Shown here in pieces: positions 9,273-20,500 of a stretch of DNA of 64,000 bases. The stretch is from Sphingobacteriaceae bacterium. GTDB lineage: Bacteria; Bacteroidota; Bacteroidia; B-17B0; Aurantibacillaceae. Location: assembly GCA_002319075.1 (NCBI GenBank), contig NVQB01000001.1:3038001-3102000 (forward strand). The letters run 5' to 3'. The position numbers were made by a program, and so were the translations under genes. The notes under the pieces were generated by a model. The model was not told the DNA's origin. It saw nothing but the letters and a program-made list of their open reading frames with translations, and did no database searches. Numbering within the stretch: position 1 is the stretch's first letter; each line of letters begins with the position of its first letter.

Positions 9273-9722
9273 ATGACAGAACAATTTAATTTTTTGCTTG
9301 CTGACGACGACACGGATGATGGTTTTTTCTTTACCAAAGCCTTGAAAACAATCTTATCTTCAGCAGAGCTGAATATAGTTGAAGATGGTGATAAATTAAT
9401 GAAGTATCTCGATACTCATTTGGAGAATTTGCCAGATGCCTTATTCCTCGACATTAATATGCCGAGAAAGAACGGCGCTGAGTGCCTATTCGAAATAAAA
9501 ACCAATGAGAGATTAAAAAACCTTCCTGTAATTGTTTATTCTACATCCATGCATGAAAGCATGGCTGATAAACTCTACAAAAGTGGGGCTCATTATTATT
9601 TCCAGAAAACCAACCTCACAGAACTGGAGACAAATCTTCAAAATCTTGTAGGCTTAATGAAAAATAAAACATTCATGCGACCTATGCGGAAAGATTTTGT
9701 TCTCAAAACAACTGGCGCTTAG
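9273..9722 (+). CDS. single-domain response regulator (Rcp1-like)
   Basis: 149 residues, receiver only with a short C-terminal tail. Acidic pocket ADDDTDD (10-16), phosphoacceptor Asp60 in LFLDINMP, switch region VYSTSMHES and conserved Lys in YFQKTN. It is 23 bases upstream of the CheB-CheR-kinase fusion on the same strand and probably shares its transcript, making it the best candidate for a dedicated phosphate receiver or modulator of that kinase. Related to the two minus-strand regulators but more divergent. Confidence 0.9.
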   Translation: MTEQFNFLLADDDTDDGFFFTKALKTILSSAELNIVEDGDKLMKYLDTHLENLPDALFLDINMPRKNGAECLFEIKTNERLKNLPVIVYSTSMHESMADKLYKSGAHYYFQKTNLTELETNLQNLVGLMKNKTFMRPMRKDFVLKTTGA

Positions 9723-9745
9723 AAGCTGGATTTTTTTTTCTCAAA

Positions 9746-12700
9746 ATGACTCAAAAAATTAAAAAATTACCGGTAAAGGGATTGAAAAAAGCGGCTGTCA
9801 AAAATAAGCCTGCTCTAAATTCTTTCCCAATAGTGGCTATTGGGGCTTCCTCGGGTGGACTGGAAGCAGTTTCTGCTTTACTGCAAAATTTAACGGTGGA
9901 CACAGGCATGGCATTTATCTATGTGCAGCACTTAAACCGTGATCACAAAAGTATGTTAGCGACGCTATTAGCGCGGGCTACGAAAATGAAAGTGCAGAAG
10001 ATTGAGAACATGGAGTTGATTAAACCAAACAATATATATGTCATTCCGCACAACAAAGGTATTGAAGTAACAGATGGACATATTCAATTGCTCCCGCGCC
10101 CGGTGAGTAATACTACAAACCTTTCTGTTGATATTCTTTTTTCGTCATTAGCCGAAACGCATAAAGAAAATGTTATTGGAATCGTTCTTTCAGGCAACGG
10201 CAGCGATGGCACAAAAGGATTAAAGGCAATCAAAAAAGCAGGCGGATTAACGTTTGCACAAGATACAACAGCTAAATATCCAAGTATGCCTGAGTCAGCC
10301 ATTAATGCGGGTCTAGCAGACTACGTGTTATCTCCGGAAAATATTGCTGAGAAGCTTATTGCGTTTGGTAAAAAAGGAGTTTTAAACCGCGCGCGTAAAG
10401 AAAAATTGAAAGAAGATACTACTTATGATAGTAATCCTGATCTCAGCTCTGTTTTTGAAATTCTTTATAAAAGTAATGGGGTAGATTTCAGTCACTATAA
10501 ATTATCCACCATTAAACGCCGCATTCAAAGAAGAATACTCAAGAATAACACAAAATCGATTAAAGATTATACAAAACTTCTTGTTGCTGATGAAAAGGAA
10601 ACGAGTCTCTTATATGCAGATCTTCTTATAAATGTTACAGGTTTTTTCAGAGATACAGAAACGTTCAGGTATTTAAAGTCTACTTTGCTGCCAAAGCTGC
10701 TCAAAGACAAAAAAAAGAATGAAACGCTTAGGATTTGGGTAGCAGCTTGTTCTACGGGGCAAGAAGCCTATTCGATAGCCATGCTTATTTCTGAACTACA
10801 GGCAAAAGTAAAAGATAAGATTCAAGTGCAGATTTTTGCTACAGATCTTAGTGAAGCGGTCATCCAAATGGCGCGTACAGGCGAGTATGCAAAAGCTGAT
10901 CTTAAATCGGTAAGCCAGTTACGCCAGGATAAATTCTTTGTCAAAGTAAAAAACAAATACAAAATTCATCAGGATTTACGTGAAATGTGCGTGTTTGGAA
11001 CCTCTCATAATATTTTAAAGGATCCACCTTTTTCACGAATGGATTTTATCAGTTGCAGAAATCTTCTTATTTATTTTGATCCGCCGGCTCAAAAAAAGGT
11101 GCTTACTACTTTACATTTTGCGTTAAATGATAAGGGTTATTTAATGTTGGGTAAGTCGGAAACTATTGGATCTGCTTCCACTCATTTTTCGCAGCTTAAC
11201 ACTAAATTTAAAATTTATTCCCGTAAAAAAAATGCAGGAATAAGGAAAGTAACTGAGCTTACTCCGCGTTATCCTAAAACAAATATTGCTGATAGAACAC
11301 ATAAACCTTTTCTGCCAAAAAGCATAGATTTAGATTCAGGTAAACTCGACAGTGTTATTAATTCTGTTCTGCTTTCCAACTATATGCCGGCATGCGCTAT
11401 CATCAATAAAGAGATGGAGATCTTACAATTCAGAGGCTCAACTTCTTTGTTCCTTACGCATCCCTCTGGTAAAGCCAGTCTGAACATCTTAAAAATGACG
11501 CGTCCTGAATTTACCTTTGAATTACGAAATGCCATTTTACAATCTATTAAATCAAAGCAGGCTGTTATTAAAGGGAATATTGAAATTAAGATCAATGATG
11601 CTTACCAAATGATGTCTCTTGAAGTATCGCCAATTAAGTTTGATTGGGACGAGCCTTTGCTGATGATCGTATTTACTTTACAAGAGCAATTAGAAAAGTA
11701 TGCGGGCAGTTCAAATAACGAAAAAAATAATTCTTTACAAAAAGATCAACGGATAAAACGTTTAACAGAAGAACTGAGTCATGCGCGGAAAGAAATTCAT
11801 TCTGTCATTGAAACACAGGAAACAGCTTATGAAGAGTTGCAGACAGCTAATGAGGAAATAGTTTCCAGTAATGAAGAATTTCAAACTCTAAATGAGGAGC
11901 TGGAGAGTACGAAAGAAGAAATTGAAGCCGCCAATGAAGAGCTTATTGCAACGAACGCGGAATTAAAAAAACACAATGATCTTCTTGAGGAATCGTATAA
12001 CTATTCGCAAACTATCATCGCCACCATTCACGAACCAATGGTTGTTCTCACCAGTAATCTTCATGTTAAGTCTGCAAACAAATCTTTCTACAAAAAATTT
12101 AATGTCAATAAAGAAGACACGGAAGGAAAAACCCTCTTCGAACTTGGTAACAAACAATGGGATATCCCAAAGCTTCATGAGCTCTTAGAAACTCTGCTTT
12201 CAAAAAATTCTAATTTTGAGAATTTTGAAGTAACGCATACTTTTCCCGGTATGGGTGAAAAAATTATGTTACTTAATGCAAGTCGCATTATACAAAAAAC
12301 ACATCGTGAAAAGTTAATTTTACTGGCCATTAAAGATATCACCGAAAGGGCAATTCGGCAAAAAGTAGCGGATGATAAGATTGAACACGATATCAGGGGT
12401 CATAAACAAGATAAACTGGAGCTTGAAAAAGTAGTAAAGGGCAGAACAAAAGAACTGGAATTAAAGAATCTTGAACTGGAGACTGCAAACAAAGATCTAA
12501 TATCCTTTAATTATGTTTCCAGCCACGATTTACAGGAACCTTTGCGGAAGATTCAGACATTCGCAACTTTGATTTCTGAAAGTGAACGAGATAACCTTTC
12601 TGAAAAAGGAAAAGAATACCTCGATCGTATGACCCAAACCGCAACAAGAATGCGTTTTTTAATCGAAGATCTGCTTTCCTATTCCCGCACAAAAAGCGAC

Positions 12701-13198
12701 GATCGTGTTTTTGAACAAGTAGACCTTAATACACTTCTGGAGGACGTAAAAAAAGATTTTGAAGATGTTATGGAGAAAACAAATAGCTCAATAGAAGCTA
12801 AAAACCTTTGTGTAGTGAATGTAATTCCTTTTCAATTTCGCCAGTTAATGCATAACTTAATAAGCAACTCACTTAAATTTTCTAAAGAGGGATGCCCGAC
12901 TTTAATAGAAATTAAAAGTAAAATAAGTCTTGGCAAGTTTTACGGCGACAAAAGATTTATTCCGGAAAAAAAATACTGTCACATTGCTTTTTCGGATAAC
13001 GGGATTGGATTTGACACACAGTATGCTGAACGTATATTTGAAGTTTTCCAGCGCCTGCACTCCATAGCTGAATTTCCGGGCACAGGAATCGGTCTTGCAA
13101 TTTGTAAAAGGATTATCGAGAACCATGGAGGTTTTATAACAGCGAGTGGTGAGCAGGATAAAGGGGCGCGTTTCGATATTTATATACCTTCAAATTAA
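9746..13198 (+). CDS. CheB-CheR-PAS-histidine kinase fusion protein
   Basis: 1150 residues. Domains in order: CheB-type methylesterase (about 28-205; GASSGG Ser35, VQHL His62, GNGSDG Asp154 as the catalytic triad positions); CheR N-terminal and SAM-methyltransferase domains (about 230-495; VAACSTGQEAYSIAM, FATDLS, ISCRNLLIYF); a PAS-like stretch (about 535-640); a long coiled coil (about 670-745, many EE-L heptads such as QTANEEIVSSNEEF); a second PAS (about 750-865); a histidine kinase core with His927 in SSHDLQEPLRK; and an ATPase domain with N, G1 (DNGIGF) and G2 (GTGIGLAIC) boxes. No transmembrane segment is seen, so it is cytoplasmic. Known in this family: such fusions occur outside flagellar chemotaxis operons; their targets are mostly unknown. 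Flanked by receiver-only proteins at 9273 and 13216. Confidence 0.95.
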   Translation: MTQKIKKLPVKGLKKAAVKNKPALNSFPIVAIGASSGGLEAVSALLQNLTVDTGMAFIYVQHLNRDHKSMLATLLARATKMKVQKIENMELIKPNNIYVIPHNKGIEVTDGHIQLLPRPVSNTTNLSVDILFSSLAETHKENVIGIVLSGNGSDGTKGLKAIKKAGGLTFAQDTTAKYPSMPESAINAGLADYVLSPENIAEKLIAFGKKGVLNRARKEKLKEDTTYDSNPDLSSVFEILYKSNGVDFSHYKLSTIKRRIQRRILKNNTKSIKDYTKLLVADEKETSLLYADLLINVTGFFRDTETFRYLKSTLLPKLLKDKKKNETLRIWVAACSTGQEAYSIAMLISELQAKVKDKIQVQIFATDLSEAVIQMARTGEYAKADLKSVSQLRQDKFFVKVKNKYKIHQDLREMCVFGTSHNILKDPPFSRMDFISCRNLLIYFDPPAQKKVLTTLHFALNDKGYLMLGKSETIGSASTHFSQLNTKFKIYSRKKNAGIRKVTELTPRYPKTNIADRTHKPFLPKSIDLDSGKLDSVINSVLLSNYMPACAIINKEMEILQFRGSTSLFLTHPSGKASLNILKMTRPEFTFELRNAILQSIKSKQAVIKGNIEIKINDAYQMMSLEVSPIKFDWDEPLLMIVFTLQEQLEKYAGSSNNEKNNSLQKDQRIKRLTEELSHARKEIHSVIETQETAYEELQTANEEIVSSNEEFQTLNEELESTKEEIEAANEELIATNAELKKHNDLLEESYNYSQTIIATIHEPMVVLTSNLHVKSANKSFYKKFNVNKEDTEGKTLFELGNKQWDIPKLHELLETLLSKNSNFENFEVTHTFPGMGEKIMLLNASRIIQKTHREKLILLAIKDITERAIRQKVADDKIEHDIRGHKQDKLELEKVVKGRTKELELKNLELETANKDLISFNYVSSHDLQEPLRKIQTFATLISESERDNLSEKGKEYLDRMTQTATRMRFLIEDLLSYSRTKSDDRVFEQVDLNTLLEDVKKDFEDVMEKTNSSIEAKNLCVVNVIPFQFRQLMHNLISNSLKFSKEGCPTLIEIKSKISLGKFYGDKRFIPEKKYCHIAFSDNGIGFDTQYAERIFEVFQRLHSIAEFPGTGIGLAICKRIIENHGGFITASGEQDKGARFDIYIPSN

Positions 13199-13215
13199 TT
13201 TAAGAAAAAGAACCT

Positions 13216-13638
13216 ATGAATAAAAATGGTCCAGTTGTAGTAATTGAAGATGATGAAGATGATCAGTTCATGCTCAATGAAGTGTTTAAAAAATTAAATT
13301 ATAAAAATGAGGTCGTGTTTTTTAACGATGGAAATAAAGCCCTGGACTATCTTAATAAAACGGAAACTGTTCCGTTTTTAATTATTTCTGACATCAATAT
13401 GCCCATGATCAATGGTTTTGAACTTAGGAGTAAAGTATCTGTCAATGAAAAACTACATCTTAAATGTATTCCCTATCTTTTTTTCACCACTTCAGCAACC
13501 AAACAATCCGTAATAGATGCTTATGCTTTAACGGTGCAGGGTTTTTTCGTAAAGCCTAATAGTATGGATAAATTAGAAAGCAGTCTTCGTAAAATAATGG
13601 AATATTGGAAAGAGTGCATTGCTCCCAATGAATATTAA
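13216..13638 (+). CDS. single-domain response regulator (Rcp1-like)
   Basis: 140 residues, receiver only. Acidic pocket IEDDEDD (10-16), phosphoacceptor Asp59 in IISDINMP, switch region FFTTSATKQS and Lys in FFVKPNS. It lies 17 bases after the stop of the CheB-CheR-kinase gene, so co-transcription with it is very likely. Hybrid-free kinases of this kind commonly hand phosphate to such a CheY-like protein; that step is inferred here from gene order. Confidence 0.92.
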   Translation: MNKNGPVVVIEDDEDDQFMLNEVFKKLNYKNEVVFFNDGNKALDYLNKTETVPFLIISDINMPMINGFELRSKVSVNEKLHLKCIPYLFFTTSATKQSVIDAYALTVQGFFVKPNSMDKLESSLRKIMEYWKECIAPNEY

Positions 13639-13656
13639 TATTCCTTAAATTTGGAA

Positions 13657-14451
13657 ATGAACTATGCTACTGCAATAGCAGCTTCTCTTGTGGGAATTTT
13701 AATTGTTTCCATCCTTTATGCAAGATGGAAGAGAAAAAAAGAGCTTGGTAAAAGTTTGAGCGAGCCTTTTCCTGAAAAATGGACAAGCATTCTGGAACAA
13801 CAAATAGTCTTTTATCAGGAGCTGGACGAAACGGATAAAAAAGTTTTTAAAAAAAGGGTTCAGCTTTTTATTGCGACAAAAGTCATAAAAGGCGTAGACA
13901 TTGAAATAAGTGATGAAATAAAACTGATGGTAGCTTCCAGCGCAGTGATTCCCACATTTGCTTTTACTGATTTTAATTATCCGAATGTACATACGGTTTT
14001 AATTTATCCTAACAGTTTTGATTCCAAATTCCAAACCGAACGGTATGAGGGACACGAAGAAAACATTTCAGGGATGGTGGATGGAAGCTTCAGCAACAGC
14101 ACTGTCATTCTTTCTAAACCTGATCTGGTGCAAGCTTTTGACGGACTTCCACACAAAGAGAATGTAGGCATTCATGAATTCGTTCACTTGCTCGACAAAG
14201 ATGATGGTGTTATAGATGGCATACCCGAGTTGCTTATAAACAAGGCATTTGTGGCGCCATGGTTACATCTTATAAAAAATGAGATCACAAAAATTGAGAA
14301 AGGAAATTCCGATATAAATCCCTATGCCCTGACTAATAATTCAGAATTTTTAGCGGTGGTCGGCGAATATTTTTTCAATAATCCGGAGAAATTTAAACGG
14401 AAACATCCGGAGCTTTTTGAGGCCATGAGTAAGATCTTTAACAGGAAATAA
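13657..14451 (+). CDS. MtfA-like zinc metallopeptidase (family M90)
   Basis: 264 residues from ATG 13657; a TTG two codons earlier is possible. An N-terminal membrane segment (about residues 4-22) is followed by a cytoplasmic or periplasmic body. The zinc motif is HEFVH at His173-Glu174-His177, within GIHEFVHLLDKDDGVIDGIP, and the later SEFLAVVGEYFFNNPEKF supplies the third ligand position seen in MtfA (EFxAVxxEYFF). In E. coli MtfA is a peptidase that binds the Mlc repressor and affects glucose uptake; the membrane anchor here and the absence of a PTS system in view argue against the same role. It follows the response regulator by 18 bases and may belong to that operon. Confidence 0.88.
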   Translation: MNYATAIAASLVGILIVSILYARWKRKKELGKSLSEPFPEKWTSILEQQIVFYQELDETDKKVFKKRVQLFIATKVIKGVDIEISDEIKLMVASSAVIPTFAFTDFNYPNVHTVLIYPNSFDSKFQTERYEGHEENISGMVDGSFSNSTVILSKPDLVQAFDGLPHKENVGIHEFVHLLDKDDGVIDGIPELLINKAFVAPWLHLIKNEITKIEKGNSDINPYALTNNSEFLAVVGEYFFNNPEKFKRKHPELFEAMSKIFNRK

Positions 14452-14625
14452 CCTGGGCGTTTCTCTAAGATTGCACTCTCCCAAAAATCTTCTTTGCCAA
14501 ATTTTATCAGCTGATCTAAATCCTCTTGTTAAGGGAGTATTATTCGATATCCGCGTTTTAATGGCTATTTAATAATTTCAGATTGTGGAATATTAGTGTA
14601 TATTCAAATTCATAATGAAACCCGT

Positions 14626-16740
14626 ATGAATAATTGTTACCCGCTTGCCCGTCTTATCAGACACATCAGTTTAGTTTGCTGTTTTCTTTCTTTGTCCTTA
14701 TCAGCACAAAAAAGTATGCTGGATTCTCTCAGGTTAGAAATTCAGACAACAAAACAAGATACTATACGCGCATGGTGTTTGAATGATGTAGGGGAACTGT
14801 TGTACGCACAGTATCCGGATTCGGCAATTATTTTCTGGCAAAAATCGGCGCAGTTTTGTAGCGACAAGCTCAAAACAGCGACAGATAAAAAAATAAGACA
14901 CGCGTTTTTAGCAGCACAGGCAAGAGCCTGGGTGAATTGTGGCACCTATTATCAAGCAAGTCTTGGCCCGGATGAAGGTCTTAAATATTTTAAGAAGTCG
15001 ATGGACGTGAGCACTCAAATTGCAGACAAGGACGGAGAGGCAATTTGTTTGTTAAGTATGGGTAATGCTTATCTGAGAAAGGGAGACCTTCTGCAAGCGC
15101 TCGAATATTATCACAAAGCTTTAAAAATTTTCGAAAAAATTGACTCTCCCAGCAATATGGCTTATTGCCTCGGCAACATTGGTAATCTGTATGCAGAACT
15201 CGACGATATTGAGAACGCATTGAAATACACGAATCGTTCGGCGAAAATTTATGAAAAGCTAAACAATCAGCCCGGACTGGCATTTGCACTGAGCGGCGTC
15301 TCTGCCATTTACAGAGATAATGGAGATCCGGAATGCAAGGACTTGCCTGCGGTATGCGATTCAAAAAGTAAAAATAAATCACTGCAGGGCTATTTGAAAG
15401 TTTTGGATATTTGGTCAAAAGCAGGTGAACCAAGCGGCATTGCAAATGCAGCCAGCAACATTGCCGCCATCTACCGTATACAAGGCGATCTGGTAAAAGC
15501 TTTGCAATACGCCACCAGCTCTTACACTTTGTACGAATCTCTCAACAACAAACAAGGCATAAGTGCTTCTGCTAATGTGTTGGCTCGAATAATGGAAGAC
15601 AAGGGTGATTTTAAAGCAGCTGAAAAATATGCTGCCAGGTCTTTGGCCATTGCGAAAGATATTGGGAATATGAGAACCATGAGCGCTGTTCCACTGATTT
15701 TAAAGAGAATTTACGAAAGGAAAGGCGATTACAAGGCTGCTTTGGAAATGAATGAACTATCTGTGAGAATGCGGGATAGTATCAGTAATGAGAATACACG
15801 GAAAAAAAGCATTAAAAAGCAGTTTGAAGTTGAATACCAAAAACAGGCAGAAAAGGATAGTATTCTGAATGTCATTAAAATTGAGAAAGCACAACTTAAG
15901 CATGAACAGGCAATTGGTCAGCAACGGATCTACACATTCGGGGGTATTTTTGGTTCTGTTTTGATGTTGATTGTGGCGCTGGTTTCTTTCAGAGCATATA
16001 AAACGAAGCAAAAAGCTAACACCATTATCTCAAAACAAAATGCTCAAATTGAAATATCAAATAAAGACCTTCAAAGACAACACATGTTGAATCAAAAAAT
16101 ATTTTCAGTGATCTCTCACGATTTTAGAGGCCCAATTCTTTCACTTAACCTGGTGCTAAACAGATTTAAGGACGCCAGCACCAATGAAAAATTGAATGGC
16201 TATTTAAAGGACATAGGAACCTCCGTTCATAACGCCAATACTGTATTAAACAATCTTTTAAACTGGGCCAAAACGGAGATAGCTTTAGAATCTTTTGACA
16301 AAACAGATTGTTCAATAGAAGAGGTAGTTGAGAAAACGGAAAAAGAGTTTGCAGAAAAACTGGATGAAAAAAACATTGAAATTGTGCGCCATATTCCCGC
16401 CGGCGCAATGATCCGTCTCCCGCATGATATTCTGCAGATTGCCATCCGGAATTTAATTTCTAACGCGATTAAATTTAGTCACGGGGGTGGTAAAATCGAA
16501 ATCGTTTTCAATGCTGATAAAGAATCATTAGTAATTAAAGATTTTGGTACGGGCATGTCCGCCGAAAAACTGGCACAACTTTTTAATAACCAGGTAAACG
16601 CTGCTGTTGGCACTAATAAAGAAGAAGGTTTTGGCATTGGACTTTATATAGTTTCGGAATTACTGTATAAATACGGTTTCACTATCAGCGTAGAAAGTGT
16701 ACCAGGAGAAGGAGCTGCGTTTCAGATAGTCGCGCGCTGA
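14626..16740 (+). CDS. TPR-containing sensor histidine kinase
   Basis: 704 residues from ATG 14626; an in-frame GTG at 14596 would add ten residues ahead of the signal peptide (LVCCFLSLSLSAQ). The exported part (about 30-400) has tandem tetratricopeptide repeats, such as GDLLQALEYYHKALKIFEK and GNIGNLYAELDDIENALKY. One transmembrane helix follows (FGGIFGSVLMLIVALVSF), then a short coiled coil. The kinase core has His498 in SVISHDFRGPI, N box NLISNAIKF, G1 DFGTGM and G2 GFGIGLYIV. Known role: TPR kinases of Bacteroidota sense envelope or nutrient signals through the periplasmic TPR domain. The LuxR-type regulator 43 bases downstream is the obvious partner. Confidence 0.93.
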   Translation: MNNCYPLARLIRHISLVCCFLSLSLSAQKSMLDSLRLEIQTTKQDTIRAWCLNDVGELLYAQYPDSAIIFWQKSAQFCSDKLKTATDKKIRHAFLAAQARAWVNCGTYYQASLGPDEGLKYFKKSMDVSTQIADKDGEAICLLSMGNAYLRKGDLLQALEYYHKALKIFEKIDSPSNMAYCLGNIGNLYAELDDIENALKYTNRSAKIYEKLNNQPGLAFALSGVSAIYRDNGDPECKDLPAVCDSKSKNKSLQGYLKVLDIWSKAGEPSGIANAASNIAAIYRIQGDLVKALQYATSSYTLYESLNNKQGISASANVLARIMEDKGDFKAAEKYAARSLAIAKDIGNMRTMSAVPLILKRIYERKGDYKAALEMNELSVRMRDSISNENTRKKSIKKQFEVEYQKQAEKDSILNVIKIEKAQLKHEQAIGQQRIYTFGGIFGSVLMLIVALVSFRAYKTKQKANTIISKQNAQIEISNKDLQRQHMLNQKIFSVISHDFRGPILSLNLVLNRFKDASTNEKLNGYLKDIGTSVHNANTVLNNLLNWAKTEIALESFDKTDCSIEEVVEKTEKEFAEKLDEKNIEIVRHIPAGAMIRLPHDILQIAIRNLISNAIKFSHGGGKIEIVFNADKESLVIKDFGTGMSAEKLAQLFNNQVNAAVGTNKEEGFGIGLYIVSELLYKYGFTISVESVPGEGAAFQIVAR

Positions 16741-16783
16741 TGGCCTCTAACCCCTATATTTAGAAACTACTTATTTTAGATTT

Positions 16784-17407
16784 ATGGTAACAAAAATTGT
16801 TTTGGGAATATTTGACGACCACTCCTTTTTCATAAAAGGTCTTAGAGATTTTCTTGAGCAACATGAATTTATTAGTATCAAATTCACCGCAACTACAAAA
16901 GAGGCCCTGGAAAAAGAATTGGAGACTCATTTACCCGACATTTTAATTATGGATGTTTTGGCACCTGACGTTACAGGCCTTGAGTTATATCTGAATGCTT
17001 TAAAACAATACGATTCACTAAAAATAATTGCCTACACTTCCTTGCGAAGCGAGATATTAATTGATAGTTTATTAAGTATCGGGGTAAAAGGGTACGTGAA
17101 TAAAAATCAAACTCCCGAAGATTTGATTGAAGCTATAAAGGATGTGCACTATGATTTAATATCTGTACCCGACGAATACAAAGCGCTTATTCCTGAAACA
17201 ACACATGTAAAAGCCATTTTTACGGTGCGGGAATCCGAGATAATGAGACTCATAGCTATCGGACAAACTTCGGAGTTCATCGCTAAACAATTGTCTGTCT
17301 CGCTTCGTACCATTGAAAATATTAAGGTTAATTTATTTAAGAAACTCGAAGTGAAAAACGCTGCAGAGCTTATTCTTGCAGCCACCCGCTTGGGCTATCT
17401 CTCCTGA
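16784..17407 (+). CDS. NarL/LuxR-family response regulator
   Basis: 207 residues. Receiver domain with FDDH at 10-13, phosphoacceptor Asp57 in LIMDVLAP, and Lys in YVNKNQT; then a LuxR-type helix-turn-helix (about 143-205) with FTVRESEIMRLIAIGQTS and IAKQLSVSLRTIENIK. It is expected to dimerise and bind DNA when phosphorylated by the TPR kinase encoded just upstream. The next gene, starting about 140 bases downstream, is the giant T9SS protein, so this pair is a plausible local regulator of the adhesin locus; no operator was identified, so the link rests on position. Confidence 0.92.
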   Translation: MVTKIVLGIFDDHSFFIKGLRDFLEQHEFISIKFTATTKEALEKELETHLPDILIMDVLAPDVTGLELYLNALKQYDSLKIIAYTSLRSEILIDSLLSIGVKGYVNKNQTPEDLIEAIKDVHYDLISVPDEYKALIPETTHVKAIFTVRESEIMRLIAIGQTSEFIAKQLSVSLRTIENIKVNLFKKLEVKNAAELILAATRLGYLS

Positions 17408-17550
17408 GAACGTTTTTATCCCTTTTCTGTAATTTGCACAAAACTACTATTGTTTTCTGCTTCTCGTGATTCTATTATTGTTGTGGTTAAAAAATGCTAA
17501 ACATAACCCATTTATGGCATTCAAAAAAACCTGAATTAAAACAGAATCCC

Positions 17551-20500
17551 ATGGAAAAATTATTGAGTCTTAAAGGTTACCTGCAGTTAAATAAAATTGC
17601 AAAAGCCTTGTATCTAACCCTTCTACTTGCCGTTTTGAGTACTAAATCCTTTGGATACGGTATCGATCAAACCAGTTTCACGATTGATAAATGTACAGGA
17701 TATATCACGATAATTTACGCGGTACAAAACATCGGTTCCAGTGATGATGACTGGCTTACAGCTGGAAATCTTTTCTACAAAGATGTGAATAACAACTGGG
17801 TTCTTTTTCACAGTTATACAAACAATTGTAGCTCTAACAGTTGCTCAGGCGGGGGATCGGCAGGAGCAATAAATTATTTTTCAGGAGGGGTAACCCGCTT
17901 TAATGTTTCTTCGAGACCAGATGTTTATTTGAATCGGGTAGTTTTATATAACCGTCCTTCTGACATCAAGTACCCTTATGAATTCAGATTCGATTATTCA
18001 TGGGAAAACCATCAACAAACAACGCCCGACCAAACCGATAACAGTCCTTCCCATTACTCTTCTCCTATCTACCAGCAAACCATCGAAAAGCCCGATAACC
18101 TCACGGCATCAAACAATGTATGCGGGCAGGTAGATCTGGAATGGGAAAATCCATTTCAAACCTGGGAGGTTACCAATAGCTGCACAAATCAGACTTATCA
18201 GAATTTAATTTATAAAAACAATGTACTAATTGCCACGCTTCCTGGAGGTTCAACTAGTTTTACCGACTATACAGTTGCTGTTAATACAACGTATGACTAT
18301 AAGGTGAGGGCAGCTAACGTTAAAACTTTTTTTAGTATTTATAGTCTCTATTCTTCTATTGCAAACGGCGGATCAAAGCCATCGCCTCCGGCACCGAATA
18401 ATTTTGTTGCCACAGATAATTTGTGCAATAGCTCAATTGAATTGACCTGGGACTTTAATTATACCAGTCCAAAGGATTTTCTTATTAAGAGAAGTCTTGC
18501 ATTAAATGGAGTTTATACTACTATAGCCACCGTTTCTGCCAACGACAGATATTATTTAGACAATACCAATGTAACACGAGGTGTACAGTATTATTACGCG
18601 ATCACCTCGAGAAATACCTGCGATTACGAATCTGGTATCATCAAGACAAATGGCATTTCGCCGGTAGATCCCGCTGTGGCAACTAACCTGGTTCTTACTG
18701 CGGATGTGATCAATAATCAGTTTTTATTAAGCTGGACCGACAATGCTACCAACGAAGTTAAATATCAGGTGGAGAGACGTGATGATCAAAGTAACTCTGT
18801 AACATTTGATTTGAATGCAAACGCAACCTCTTATATCGATGATAATGTTTCGGCCTGTAAGGCTTACAGATATTACGTAAAAGTATTTTCCGGTTGCGTT
18901 CCTTCGGGTTTGGCTTCTGTGCCTACCGCCACGGCATCATTGCCGGTCCCCAACCTGAATACAACTTTTAACTCTGCAAAAAAACTTACTTGTTCGAAAG
19001 GCTATTTTGGAAATAGGGTAGAGCTGAGCTGGAGCAATAACAATGCTATTAATATTGACTTATTTAAAGTGTACAGGAAACAATTAGGAACAACGTTAGA
19101 TTCTGTGTTGATAGCTACATTACCAAGTAGCAGCGCGCTGTATATTGATAATACCGGCGATGCCCGTGTATTTTACCGTTACACGATTGTGGGAGCAAAA
19201 AATTGTTTGAATGTTGAATCCCTTACGAATATTTCCAGTGACATTGGTTTCCGCGATCCAACTGGTTTGGTAAGTGGTCATATTGAATACGCCGGTGGAA
19301 TTGCAGTGAGCGGAGCAAAAGTTTTTGTACAACAAAACGGCCAGTCGAGCGGAAATTCCTTGAGTTTTTCCGGTGGCTTGTTAACCGTTAGTGATAATGC
19401 CAGGTTAGAGCCGGGCGCACAAATGCGGATGGAGTTCTGGCTCAAACCCGATGGAAATAATGCTTCCTTTGTGGATAAGGCTAACGCTTTTTCATTTATA
19501 AAGTCAGGAACTAATTACCAGGCACAGGTATTCATTGGTGGTACGGCCAAAACTATCACAACAACAGCAGTCACTTCAAATCAATGGAACCACGTGGCGA
19601 TGGTATATGACGGTACTGCTTTAAAATTATTCGTGAACGGCGTCCTCTCGGCAACCGTGGCTGCGAGTGGTGATGTTACCGACAATTCCAGCAACCTTGT
19701 TTTTGGAAATGCTTTGTCTGCTTTTTTATTGGACGAGTTTCGTCTGATTGGCCAGGCGGCGAGCGATTCAGTTATAGCAGCGGAAGCTGGCAGGATTTTA
19801 AACGGTAACGAGACGGGATTCAAATGTAATTTACATTTTGATGAAGGCGTAGATTATTATGCTTATGACCCCTCAAAAGTTGGGAATGTATTTAATGCGA
19901 ATCACGGTGTGATGACAGGCTCTGTTGCGTGGAGTACTGATAAACCCACCTCTTCCCAATTAGGTTACTTCGGTGTAACGGATGCCCTGGGGAATTATTA
20001 CGTGTCGGGTATCAGATACACAGGTATAGGGGAAAATTTTAGTTTGGTTCCTTCTTTTCAAACGCACTCCTTCGCGCCAAATTCACGTTCGGTTTATATC
20101 GGCGACGCGTCTTACATTTATAATAACCAGGATTTTATTGACAACTCCTCTTTTCCCGTATCAGGAAGATTATTTTATAAAAATACTTCTTGTCCGGTAC
20201 CAGGAGCTAATTTAAAAATTGACGGTTCGGTAGTTATTTTAAATGGCCTGCCTGTTGTAACTGACGCCGCCGGCCTTTTCAGTATTACGGTGCCTATCGG
20301 AAATCACTTTATAACAGTAGAAAAAACTTCGCACGATATGGAAGATGGACGCTACCCGCCAATCGGTACTCATAATTTCCAGGCATCGGTATCCAACATC
20401 AATTTTGTAGATAGTACAACCAGAACACTAGTTGGTCGTGTGGTTGGTGGCTTAGTAGAAACCGACAAAGCACCGGGAATGGGACGCTCTGTTAATAATT

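Noticed and set aside
14990-15445. 151-residue minus-strand frame
   Set aside because: Antisense to the TPR region of the histidine kinase; composition is atypical for a protein.
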